Source of the DNA: Bacillota bacterium
Lineage (GTDB): Bacteria > Bacillota > Clostridia > Christensenellales > Aristaeellaceae
Length of the DNA stretch: 13,834 nucleotides
Assembly (NCBI GenBank): GCA_023416655.1
Contig: JAEZHK010000147.1
Span: 1 to 13,834, forward strand
Direction of reading: 5' to 3'
In this document: one piece after another, positions 8,166-13,834 of the stretch
Position numbering within the stretch: the first letter of the stretch is position 1
Layout of the letters: the number at the start of each line of letters is the position of its first letter
Notes under the pieces: generated by a model
The model's database searches: none
Seen by the model: only the letters and a program-made list of their open reading frames with translations
Told to the model about the DNA's origin: nothing
Translations under genes and position numbers: made by a program

Positions 8166-9446
8166 TCAATAATACTTCACATTGGCGTTGATGTCTTCCG
8201 TCAGCTTCTTGCAGGCGTCTTCAACAGAGGCGTAGGTGCCGTCGTTACTGCACAGTGAAATGTACATCTGGGCCATGTAGGTCTTGACGACGCCGGTATT
8301 GTAGGAGCCGGCATACACCGCCTTGTCCAGGATGTCCACGACGGGCTTCATGGCGGGCATCCCCTCCAGGTACGCCGGATCCTTGGCGACGGAGGCCCTG
8401 GGCGGGATCTGCGCGCAGGCGAGGTTGTGCTTGAGCAGGTTGTCCGGCTTAAGCGCGAACTCGACGAACTTCCAGGCCGCGTCGGCCACCTTGGTGGCCT
8501 TGGGCACGCACATGCTCCAGCCGGTCTCCGCCACCCACTTCTGCTCCGCGCCGTCCACGAACGGCGGCTGCGCGATGTACTCAAAATCGGTCCCGTAGGT
8601 TAGGCCGAAGGTGTCCTCGCAGTCCGCGATGATCCACGGGCCGTTGATGGCCATGTAACACTCGTCCATGCACACGAAGCCGTGCTCCACGACGCTCTGG
8701 GCGGCGGTCAGACTGTCGGTGTTGGTGATGTGGTCCTCGGTCACGTAGGAGACCAGTTCCTTCATGCAGTCCGCGGCGATGGGATTGTTGAAGTCCAGCC
8801 TGCCCTGGTCGTCAAACAGCTTGCCGCCCTTCTGCAGGATCATGGACTGCCAGTTGAAATAAAGCGTATCCATGCCGGCGTACTCCAGGCCGCGCATCTC
8901 CATGATGTCGCCGTTCTGCACGGCGACCTTCTTCGAAATGTCGAGAACCTCCTGCCAGGTCGTCGGATAGCTGATGCCGTTCTCCTCAAACAGCTTTTTA
9001 TTGACCACCATGCCGCCGTAGCCGGCGTTGAACTCCAGAGGCGCGCCGTAGTACTTGCCGTCGTACTGCAGCGTGCCGAGCACCGGCGCGTACGAATCCT
9101 TTAGCAGATCGGCCATAAACTTGTCCGGCACCTCGCTCAGCGCGCCGGCGGACGCGAAGTCCAGCATCCAGCCGCCCCAGGCTTCGTAGACGTCCGCACC
9201 CGGATCACCCGCCATCAGGGATGTCTGGATCTTCGCCTCAAAGTCTGCGTAGGGGAACGTGGTGTACTCGATGTCGATATCGGGATTGGCCGCTTCGAAT
9301 TCGGCGATCAGTTCCTCCCACGCCGCATTCCAGGCGGTATTCTGGTGTGACCAGAATTTGACGGTGGTCGTCTCCGCGGATGCCGTCACGACGCATACCC
9401 CAAGCGTCATCAGGGCGACGAGCAGCAGGGCCAGAGTTCTCTTCAT
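8166..9446 (-). CDS. Extracellular sugar-binding protein of ABC transporter (family 1)
   Basis: A 426-residue solute-binding protein. The N-terminus is MKRT, then a hydrophobic core (residues 5-20) and a TASA/E signal peptidase I site, with cleavage predicted after A24. C18 in LGVC does not fit a lipobox, so this seems not to be a lipoprotein. The mature part begins with TTVKFWSHQN and has the family 1 pattern: I-EFEAANPDI near 50-60, MAGDPGADVYEAWGG near 85-100, and a Trp-rich C-terminal lobe. It captures the sugar outside the membrane for the two permeases encoded next. The ATG at 9446 is preferred because GGAGG lies 8 bases upstream; a GTG at 9455 overlaps that site. It starts 46 bases after the upstream GH4 stop. 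The ligand cannot be read from sequence; the neighbouring GH4, kinase and aldolase genes suggest a glycoside or oligosaccharide. Confidence 0.94.
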   Translation of the reverse strand: MKRTLALLLVALMTLGVCVVTASAETTTVKFWSHQNTAWNAAWEELIAEFEAANPDIDIEYTTFPYADFEAKIQTSLMAGDPGADVYEAWGGWMLDFASAGALSEVPDKFMADLLKDSYAPVLGTLQYDGKYYGAPLEFNAGYGGMVVNKKLFEENGISYPTTWQEVLDISKKVAVQNGDIMEMRGLEYAGMDTLYFNWQSMILQKGGKLFDDQGRLDFNNPIAADCMKELVSYVTEDHITNTDSLTAAQSVVEHGFVCMDECYMAINGPWIIADCEDTFGLTYGTDFEYIAQPPFVDGAEQKWVAETGWSMCVPKATKVADAAWKFVEFALKPDNLLKHNLACAQIPPRASVAKDPAYLEGMPAMKPVVDILDKAVYAGSYNTGVVKTYMAQMYISLCSNDGTYASVEDACKKLTEDINANVKYY

Positions 9447-9477
9447 AGTTGGCACCTCCAGATATTTTTAAATACCA

Positions 9478-9494
9478 AGCGGGACCATCCCGCT
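9478..9494. repeat. Hairpin overlapping the stop codon of the upstream GH4 gene
   Basis: AGCGGGA (9478-9484) and TCCCGCT (9488-9494) form a perfect 7-bp stem with a 3-base loop. On the minus-strand message the stem begins within the TAG stop of the CHGT-type GH4 gene (9493-9495) and ends 31 bases before the binding-protein start. It is followed by TGGTATTTAAAAAT, too broken a T-tract for an efficient terminator. It may serve as an RNA processing or stability element at the head of the transporter part of the operon. Confidence 0.55.
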
Positions 9495-10809
9495 AACAGA
9501 CGTCATTCCACGCATCCGGCAAAAGCGGCAGGTTTTCCAGGATCATCGCTTCAAGCAGGCCGTCCGGGTCGTCGCAGTTGGCGCACAGCGGGTCCATGTA
9601 CATCGCCTGGCGCGCCAGCTGCTTGTCGCAGTGGATCGCAGCGTCCACGAGCAGGTCGTACTCGCGGCCCAGCGCCTCGCACTTGGCGGCGATGCCCGCG
9701 GGCAGGCGGCCCATGAACTGAGGCTTCAGGCCGAACTGGTCCACAAACGCGGGCAGCTCCACGATGATGCCGTCGGACAGGTTTTCAATGTAGCCACGGT
9801 TGATGACATTCACCATCTCGCTGGTGATCTCGCCGGTTGCCAGCGAGCGGATGAAGTGTGTGGCGGTTTCGCCCGAGCCTTCGAGGAAGTGCTCGAGCCC
9901 ATCGCCCCGGAGCGCGCTCTGAAGCCGCGCCTCTCCCTCCTCGCGCCAGCGGTCCACGACCACAAAGTCGTTGTTCTTCCACGTATAATCGCGCTTAAGC
10001 AGCACGTTTTCCTTGAGGAACGCGGAGAAGAATTCGCCCACATGGCGGTCCCCCGGCGCGGGATACAGTGAAAAGATGTCCATCAGGTCAAACGAGATGG
10101 GCTCTTTCTTCGCATAGCCGCTCTCGGTCAGCGCTCGCTTAAGGTCGGGGTAGGCGTCTTTTCCGTCGATGGTCATGCGGGTAAACCAGGTCAGGTGGTT
10201 CACGCCCGCCGCCTCATAGTGGAAGCGCTCCGGCTCCACGCGGAAGACATGCCGGGCCAGGTCCCGCGCGGTGTCCGGCGTGCCGTGGCAAAGCCCGAAC
10301 GCGCGGATCTTCGAATACTTCTGGATCACCAGGCACTGTGCGCCCTCGGGGTTGACGTAGTTGATGACGTAGGCTTCGGGACACACCCGCTCCATCTCGC
10401 GGACAAGCTCCATCGTAAACGGGATCGTGCGCAGGATGCGGATGACCGCGCCCGGCCCGATGGTATCCCCCACCGACTGGCTGACGCCGAAGCGCGTCGC
10501 AATCTCGATGTCCTTCTTCCACGCGGCATAGCCACCGATGGCGTAGACAAAGAACACGAAGTCGGCCCCGGGCAGCGCGCTATGGTAACTTTGGTGCGTG
10601 GTCACGGAGATCGGCTTTCCCGCATGCCGGATCAGCATCTCCGACCCCGCCCCGGCCTGCTGGAGCGCGCTTTCATTGATGTCGACCAGCGCGATTTCGC
10701 CGCCGCGGATGGACGCCTCCGACAGGATGTCGCCCACCAGCCGCATGGTGAATACCGAACTGCCCGCGCCGATCAGCACGAACTTGAACGTATCTCTACC
10801 GAAGAACAT
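9493..10809 (-). CDS. Glycoside hydrolase family 4 enzyme with CHGT motif (specificity unknown)
   Basis: A 438-residue cytoplasmic GH4 enzyme, expected to need NAD+ and a divalent metal. Seen: GAGS at 14-17, GDTIGPGAVIRILRT near 114-128, NYVNPE at 150-155, C174-H175-G-T, AGVNHLTW at 201-208 (metal-ligand H205) and PAPGDRHVGEF near residue 256. The CHG motif with VNH-TW and the APGDRH-EF stretch resembles the alpha-glucosidase (Thermotoga AglA) and alpha-galacturonidase (B. subtilis LplD) side of GH4 rather than MelA. Glu follows NP where most relatives have Met, Ala or Thr. The ATG at 10809 has a very good GAGGAGG six bases upstream, so the longer frame to 10893 is rejected. It lies 25 bp after the SIS gene. 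The family is certain; the substrate is not, and it probably differs from that of the other GH4 gene in this operon. Confidence 0.92.
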   Translation of the reverse strand: MFFGRDTFKFVLIGAGSSVFTMRLVGDILSEASIRGGEIALVDINESALQQAGAGSEMLIRHAGKPISVTTHQSYHSALPGADFVFFVYAIGGYAAWKKDIEIATRFGVSQSVGDTIGPGAVIRILRTIPFTMELVREMERVCPEAYVINYVNPEGAQCLVIQKYSKIRAFGLCHGTPDTARDLARHVFRVEPERFHYEAAGVNHLTWFTRMTIDGKDAYPDLKRALTESGYAKKEPISFDLMDIFSLYPAPGDRHVGEFFSAFLKENVLLKRDYTWKNNDFVVVDRWREEGEARLQSALRGDGLEHFLEGSGETATHFIRSLATGEITSEMVNVINRGYIENLSDGIIVELPAFVDQFGLKPQFMGRLPAGIAAKCEALGREYDLLVDAAIHCDKQLARQAMYMDPLCANCDDPDGLLEAMILENLPLLPDAWNDVC

Positions 10810-10834
10810 GAGATGCCTCCTCACGCCGGGCGTC

Positions 10835-11863
10835 TTACAACTTGATCCAGGGAGAAAGCCCGTTGGGCTCGTCCGGATTCGCGCCGGTAACAAACGATTT
10901 GTGATAGCTGAGCAGCTGGCACACGGCGATTGCCGGGATGCCCCTTGCGGGCGGCAGCAGGGCTTCGCCGAAGCTGACGACGACCGCGCCGGGTAAATCG
11001 AGCGGCAGGTCGCTGTAGACGACGACCGTAGCGCCCTTATTTAGGGCGTCGCGCACCAGCGCCAATTCCAGCTCGTTGTCGTTTGACGAGAACACCGCGA
11101 TCACCAGCGTCTGAGGCCCCACCAGCACCATCGGGCCGTGGCGCACGTCCAGAAGGTGGTAGTAGTTGCTCGGAAGCTGGCAGATTTCCTTGAAGGCGAG
11201 CGCGCCCTCCTCGCAGAGCCCGCCCAGTTCAGCGTCGCCCAGCACCACGGCGTGGGTCCAGGGCAGCCGGGCCACTTCCTCAAGCGACGGCTCGACGCTG
11301 CGCATGTACGCAGGCCCGGCCTCAACCACCCGGATCAGGTCCCGAACAAGCGCCCCGTCGCCCGCGAGCTTCGCGGTCATGTAGGCGCAGAAGAAGAACA
11401 GGCAGGAAACGGTTCGGGTCTGGCACACGCTCTCGTCGAACGCCCACGGCATCTCAAGCGAAAGGTCGCTCTGCCCGGACAGCGTGGAGTTTTCCGTGCA
11501 GCCCACGCCCATCACCTCAAACCGGATGCCCGCCGCGCGCATCATGTCAATGGAGCGCACCACTTCGCTGGTTTCGCCCGAGCGGGACAGCGCCACCAGG
11601 ACGCAGCCGTCCAGCGCCGGGCGGTAGGTGTCCATGTGCAGAAGCAGGTCGCCCGCCGCGACGGCCATTGCGGAATTGCCCAGCCTGAGCCGGGCCATCA
11701 GCGCCGCGGAGCGGGCGATGGCGTAGCTGGAGCCGCTGCCCACGAACAAAAGCGGTTTGCCGGCGATCAGGCCAGAAATGCGCTCGATCTCAACGTCCAG
11801 TAGACGCCGGGTCTTTTCAAGCGCAACGTATTGGGAATGGATTTCATTAAATATGTAGCTCAT
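10835..11863 (-). CDS. SIS-domain sugar-phosphate isomerase/deaminase, AgaS-like
   Basis: A 342-residue cytoplasmic protein with two SIS domains, as in the isomerase half of GlmS and in AgaS and FrlB. Seen: GSGSSY at 42-47 and SRSGETSE at 93-100 in domain 1 (phosphate-binding Ser/Thr), E218-E-G-A-L-A-F-K-E at 218-226 and R241-H-G-P at 241-244 in domain 2, matching the catalytic Glu/His region of GlmS-type enzymes. The C-terminal PDEPNGLS resembles the tail of GlmS/AgaS. AgaS-type enzymes turn galactosamine-6-phosphate into tagatose-6-phosphate plus ammonia; a deglycase of FrlB type is an alternative. It is the first gene of the operon. The ATG at 11863 lies 8 bases from GAGGTG; the ATG at 11869 is only 2 bases from it and less likely. 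Confidence 0.88.
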   Translation of the reverse strand: MSYIFNEIHSQYVALEKTRRLLDVEIERISGLIAGKPLLFVGSGSSYAIARSAALMARLRLGNSAMAVAAGDLLLHMDTYRPALDGCVLVALSRSGETSEVVRSIDMMRAAGIRFEVMGVGCTENSTLSGQSDLSLEMPWAFDESVCQTRTVSCLFFFCAYMTAKLAGDGALVRDLIRVVEAGPAYMRSVEPSLEEVARLPWTHAVVLGDAELGGLCEEGALAFKEICQLPSNYYHLLDVRHGPMVLVGPQTLVIAVFSSNDNELELALVRDALNKGATVVVYSDLPLDLPGAVVVSFGEALLPPARGIPAIAVCQLLSYHKSFVTGANPDEPNGLSPWIKL

Positions 11864-11907
11864 ATACATGGCACCTCGCACTGTCTTGCCTGCCGTATTT
11901 CATGACA

Positions 11908-11937
11908 AGTATAACATGCGTGCGCGAACCGCGCCAG
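11908..11937 (-). promoter_or_regulatory. Candidate promoter of the minus-strand sugar operon
   Basis: On the minus strand an extended -10, TGTTATACT (hexamer TATACT at 11913-11908 with TG one base upstream), has only a weak -35 (CTGGCG at 11937-11932, 18-base spacer). Transcription would start near 11900, about 37 bases before the SIS start codon. A weak -35 with extended -10, and the palindrome lying in the spacer, fit a regulated promoter. Confidence 0.6.
11922..11934. repeat. GCGCG-aac-CGCGC palindrome in the operon promoter spacer
   Basis: A perfect 5-bp inverted repeat (GCGCG at 11922-11926, CGCGC at 11930-11934) sits between the predicted -35 and -10 of the minus operon. Its right part, ACCGCGC (11928-11934), recurs inverted as GCGCGGT at 11986-11992, just upstream of the regulator's -35. 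This is a possible operator for the adjacent DeoR-family protein; no binding site of this regulator is known to me. Confidence 0.45.
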
Positions 11938-11961
11938 TATTCTGACTGAATTTTTCCGTAT

Positions 11962-12011
11962 TGATCGATTTTGATTGAATCGCATGCGCGGTATTGACTT
12001 TTTTTCGATCA
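11962..12011. repeat. Inverted repeat TGATCGA / TCGATCA spanning the regulator promoter
   Basis: TGATCGA at 11962-11968 and its exact reverse complement TCGATCA at 12005-12011 are separated by 36 bases. The second arm lies between the -35 and -10 of the regulator promoter. Between them lies another short inverted repeat, CGATT (11966-11970) with AATCG (11978-11982). Spaced arms of this sort would suit DeoR-type multimeric binding and autoregulation, but 7-bp arms can occur by chance. Confidence 0.4.
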
Positions 12012-12023
12012 GTCTGGTATGAT
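11994..12023 (+). promoter_or_regulatory. Strong sigma-A-type promoter of the DeoR-family gene
   Basis: TTGACT (11994-11999) and TATGAT (12018-12023) are separated by 18 bases, with TGG directly before the -10 (extended -10). Transcription should start near 12030, leaving a leader of about 30 bases with AGAGGTG before the GTG start at 12062. It diverges from the operon promoter, with about 60 bases between the two -35 elements. Confidence 0.75.
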
Positions 12024-12061
12024 AGAATAAATTACGGATTGCAACAGAAGAGGTGAGCATC

Positions 12062-12832
12062 GTGTCCGGCGATATGGCGGCCAAGTACGGCGAGCTCTTA
12101 CGATATATCGAGCAGCGCGGGAGCGCGAAGGTGACGGAGCTCTCAAGGGATCTGTATTTGAGCGAGTCCACGGTTCGGCGGGCGCTGGAAGCCCTGGAGA
12201 AGCAGAACAGACTGAAACGGTTCCACGGCGGCGCTTCGCTTCCCGATCCGGCGGCGCATTCGCCAATCCGGCAGCGGCAGGTGAGCCACCTGAAGGAGAA
12301 GAACGCCATCGGCCGGTTGGCGGCCACCTTCGTCAAGGAGGGCATGACGCTGCTTTTGATGGGCGGCACGACGGTCAACGCGGTCTGCCCGTATCTCAAA
12401 GGGATGCGGCTGACGGTGATCACAAGCTCGCTCCCGGTCATGAATGAACTGGCATGGGAGGAGAAGATCACGGTCATCCTGCTGGGCGGCGTATTGAACC
12501 CGGCGGAGATGGAGGTGCGGGGCGGGTTGACGCACCTCACGCTGGAGCGGCTCCGGGCCGACCTGATGCTGACGGGCACCACCGGCCTGCACCCGATCCA
12601 CGGGCTGATGACCGACGATCCCAACGGCGTGGAGACGTATCAGGCCTGCATGCGCATCTCGGACGAGGTGATCGTGCTGGCCGACCACACCAAGTGCGAG
12701 CAGTATGAGGGCACGACGGTGTTATGCCCGGTGAGCGAGATCAACTGCCTGATTACCGACGACGGGCTCAGCGAGTCGACGCGCATCTATTATGAAAAGC
12801 ACATTCCGCGGTTGTGCATCGCGGAAGGGTAG
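12062..12832 (+). CDS. DeoR/GlpR-family transcriptional regulator
   Basis: A 256-residue regulator. Residues 8-58 are the DeoR-type winged helix: YGELLRYIEQRG, then LSRDLYLSESTVRRALEALE as the helix-turn-helix, and LKRFHGGAS as the wing with the family's HGGA motif. Residues about 75-240 form the DeoRC sensor domain, a ribose-phosphate-isomerase-like fold that binds phosphorylated sugars. Its end shows the family-typical DEVIVLADHTK. In the sensor's phosphate loop GGTTVN replaces the more usual D-S/G-S/T-T pattern, so the ligand may differ from classic members. The GTG at 12062 is chosen since AGAGGTG ends 6 bases before it; the upstream in-frame GTG at 12053 lies inside that ribosome binding site. 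It is divergent from the sugar operon and most probably represses it until a sugar-phosphate intermediate accumulates. Autoregulation is likely, given the shared promoter region. Confidence 0.93.
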   Translation: MSGDMAAKYGELLRYIEQRGSAKVTELSRDLYLSESTVRRALEALEKQNRLKRFHGGASLPDPAAHSPIRQRQVSHLKEKNAIGRLAATFVKEGMTLLLMGGTTVNAVCPYLKGMRLTVITSSLPVMNELAWEEKITVILLGGVLNPAEMEVRGGLTHLTLERLRADLMLTGTTGLHPIHGLMTDDPNGVETYQACMRISDEVIVLADHTKCEQYEGTTVLCPVSEINCLITDDGLSESTRIYYEKHIPRLCIAEG

Positions 12833-12923
12833 GCGTCGAAATCCCGGAAATCGGGAGAAACGCGTCCGTGTAGTTCCGGCAATGCTCCAGGCAGGCCCAC
12901 CGGCCATGAGAATATCCGCCAGC

Positions 12924-12957
12924 GACTCAGTCATTTTCACAATGGCTGAGTCCTTTT
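12924..12957 (+). terminator. Rho-independent terminator of the DeoR-family gene
   Basis: GACTCAGTCATT (12924-12935) and AATGGCTGAGTC (12941-12952) form a 12-bp stem with one G-U wobble around the 5-base loop TTCAC, followed by CTTTTAAC. It lies 92 bases after the regulator stop and points in the plus direction only, since the minus reading has no T-tract. Confidence 0.8.
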
Positions 12958-12960
12958 AAC

Positions 12961-12993
12961 AAACCTCGGAAATGACCACCATTTCTTAGGTTT
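12961..12993. repeat. Interrupted 33-base palindrome after the terminator
   Basis: AAACCT (12961-12966) pairs with AGGTTT (12988-12993) and GAAATG (12969-12974) with CATTTC (12980-12985), leaving a 2x2 internal mismatch and a 5-base centre. It starts 3 bases after the terminator's T-tract and ends 7 bases before the first candidate -35. T-rich tails on both sides allow a second, bidirectional terminator, but the symmetric interrupted form also suits a protein-binding operator. Confidence 0.55.
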
Positions 12994-13000
12994 TGTTGGC

Positions 13001-13030
13001 TTGCGCAGAGGCTTGCCGTTTCGTTACAAT
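13001..13030 (+). promoter_or_regulatory. Candidate promoter upstream of the second binding-protein gene
   Basis: TTGCGC (13001-13006) and TACAAT (13025-13030) are spaced by 18 bases. Transcription from here would give a leader of about 155 bases before the ATG at 13194. The -10 is good, the -35 moderate. A weaker alternative further down is TTGTTC (13086-13091) with TAGATT (13110-13115), also 18 bases apart. Confidence 0.45.
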
Positions 13031-13084
13031 AAGATCACTCGACGAAGGTCTTTAAATCAATAATATGGTTAATTTTTGCATGAT

Positions 13085-13106
13085 ATTGTTCGGGATATCG
13101 GGCAAT
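13085..13106. repeat. Imperfect 22-base palindrome near the second binding-protein gene
   Basis: ATTG at 13085-13088 and CAAT at 13103-13106 are symmetric, with matched CG pairs inside (13091-13092 and 13099-13100) and a symmetric AT centre. It overlaps the -35 and spacer of the downstream candidate promoter (13086-13115), the usual place for a repressor operator. The match is partial, so this is a weak call. Confidence 0.3.
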
Positions 13107-13193
13107 GTGTAGATTTATATGCTCTTTTACATTAATTGATCACAGGGTCTCGACTGGCAAGACCAGCGAAATATGTCATGGGAGGAATCACGG

Positions 13194-13834
13194 ATGAAGA
13201 AGACCTGTCTTATGCTCGTACTCGCCCTCCTCACCACAATCCTCGTCTCGATGCCGGCCGCGGTGGCGGAATCCCCTGTCACGATCACGTTCATGGGCTG
13301 GGAGGCCAGCCCGCTGGAGACCGATTCGGTGCTCAAGGGCATCGCGCTGTTTGAGAGCAAGAACCCCGACATCAAGGTGGAGTACACCCCCATCAACGGC
13401 ACGTACGCCGAAAAGCTGCTCACCATGATCGCCGGCGACGCGGCGCCCGACACCTTCTTCATGGGCATGGGCGAATACCGCAACTTCCAGGAAAAGGGCG
13501 TGCTCCTGGACCTGACGGACTACTTCAACGCCGAGTATAAGCTGGACGACTTCATCCCGTCCTCCCAGAAGCTGATGTCCATCGACGGCCACATCTACGG
13601 CGTCAGCTCCTGCACCGTCAGCCCGGCCATCTACTACAACAAGGACATCTTTGACGCCGCAGGCGTCGCGTATCCCCCGGCGGATCCGGCCAAGGCCTGG
13701 ACTTGGGACGAGTTCGTCGAGACCGCCAAGAAGCTGACCAAGGTCAACGCGGACGGAACCGTGGACACCTTCGGCGTGTACGGCGTCGAGAACAACGACC
13801 CGCGCATGGCGCTGTACTACGCGGCGGGCGGCAC
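13194..13834 (+). CDS. Extracellular sugar-binding protein of a second ABC system (3' end cut by window)
   Basis: An ATG at 13194 with GGAGG eight bases upstream opens a frame of 213 codons that runs off the end of the window without a stop. The N-terminus is MKKTC, a hydrophobic core (residues 6-20) and PAAVA/E, a signal peptidase I site with cleavage predicted after A25; there is no lipobox Cys. The mature part, starting SPVTITFMGWEAS, then ALFESKNPDIKVEYTPING near 52-70, MIAGDAAPDTFFMG near 78-91, IDGHIYGVSS near 131-140, and AIYYNKDIF near 146-154, is typical of family 1 sugar-binding proteins. It differs clearly from the binding protein at 8166-9446. Permease genes would be expected beyond the window. 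Its closeness to the DeoR-family gene raises the possibility of shared control, but a terminator and its own promoter region lie between them. Confidence 0.92.
   Translation, partial: MKKTCLMLVLALLTTILVSMPAAVAESPVTITFMGWEASPLETDSVLKGIALFESKNPDIKVEYTPINGTYAEKLLTMIAGDAAPDTFFMGMGEYRNFQEKGVLLDLTDYFNAEYKLDDFIPSSQKLMSIDGHIYGVSSCTVSPAIYYNKDIFDAAGVAYPPADPAKAWTWDEFVETAKKLTKVNADGTVDTFGVYGVENNDPRMALYYAAGG

Larger units (their letters stand above)
12833..13193. other. 361-base intergenic region without a gene
   Basis: No credible coding frame is seen between the DeoR-family stop and the next start. It holds a short CCCG/CGGG hairpin near 12844-12855 without a T-run, a rho-independent terminator (12924-12957), a large interrupted palindrome (12961-12993), two candidate promoters (13001-13030 and 13086-13115) and an imperfect palindrome (13085-13106). 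Base composition turns clearly AT-rich after about 12950, marking it as regulatory DNA for the gene at 13194. No known riboswitch class is recognisable. Confidence 0.7.

Noticed and set aside
12053..12061. Upstream GTG start for the DeoR-family gene
   Set aside because: The GTG at 12053 is itself part of AGAGGTG, which serves as ribosome binding site for the GTG at 12062.
11860..12624. Minus-strand frame (254 codons) opposite the DeoR-family gene that would extend into the SIS gene
   Set aside because: It would run through both predicted promoters and its product has no recognisable fold, while the plus frame is a clear DeoR-family regulator.
13127..13592. Minus-strand frames opposite the start of the second binding protein
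   Set aside because: The plus frame has GGAGG, a signal peptide and the family 1 binding-protein pattern and stays open to the window end; the minus frames are shadows.

Overview
The window looks like a piece of chromosome from a GC-rich, low-lipoprotein member of the Firmicutes/Clostridia. This is inference from strong GGAGG-type ribosome binding sites, ABC sugar permeases of the MalF/MalG type, solute-binding proteins with MKK/MKR...A-x-A-E signal peptides, and genes with the flavour of Clostridia/Christensenellales carbohydrate loci. No rRNA or other taxonomic marker is present, so the assignment is tentative. There is no sign of phage, IS elements, CRISPR, tRNA or recent decay; every main gene is intact except the two cut by the window ends.

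Layout. (1) Bases 1-999, plus strand: the 3' part, or nearly all, of an amidohydrolase_2-family gene, ending at a bidirectional terminator (1022-1051). (2) Bases 1076-11863, minus strand: one long carbohydrate-utilisation operon of ten genes. In order of transcription these are an AgaS-like SIS-domain sugar-phosphate isomerase/deaminase, a GH4 glycosidase with a CHGT motif, a sugar-binding protein, two sugar permeases, a uroporphyrinogen-decarboxylase (URO-D) family protein, a second GH4 glycosidase with a CHSVQ motif (MelA-like), a BadF/BadG-type sugar kinase, a GatY/KbaY-like class II ketose-bisphosphate aldolase, and a HAD phosphatase that overlaps the aldolase by 4 bp (ATGA). (3) Bases 11864-12061: a divergent promoter region with several inverted repeats. 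(4) Bases 12062-12832, plus strand: a DeoR-family regulator. (5) Bases 12833-13193: a 361-base gap with a terminator, a second large palindrome, and candidate promoter/operator sites. (6) Bases 13194-13834, plus strand: the first 213 codons of another sugar-binding protein, probably the start of a second transporter operon.

How it may work together (inference). An oligosaccharide or glycoside is captured by the binding protein and imported through the two permeases; no ATPase gene is present, so a shared MsmK-type ATPase is likely. Inside the cell the two NAD/Mn-dependent GH4 enzymes hydrolyse it. The released sugar is phosphorylated by the BadF-type kinase, converted by the SIS protein and cleaved by the aldolase to triose phosphates. 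A DeoR-type repressor, divergently transcribed, probably senses a sugar phosphate. AgaS plus GatY/KbaY homologues point towards galacto-configured (amino)sugars, but the window lacks a recognisable N-acetyl-hexosamine-6-P deacetylase and a tagatose-6-P 1-kinase. The canonical pathway is therefore incomplete here.

The least explained member is the URO-D family protein. It sits inside the operon 9 bp behind a permease gene and has a Cys/His-rich motif where the methyltransferase branch of this family would be expected to bind a metal. Its role in sugar catabolism is the best candidate in this window for something undescribed.
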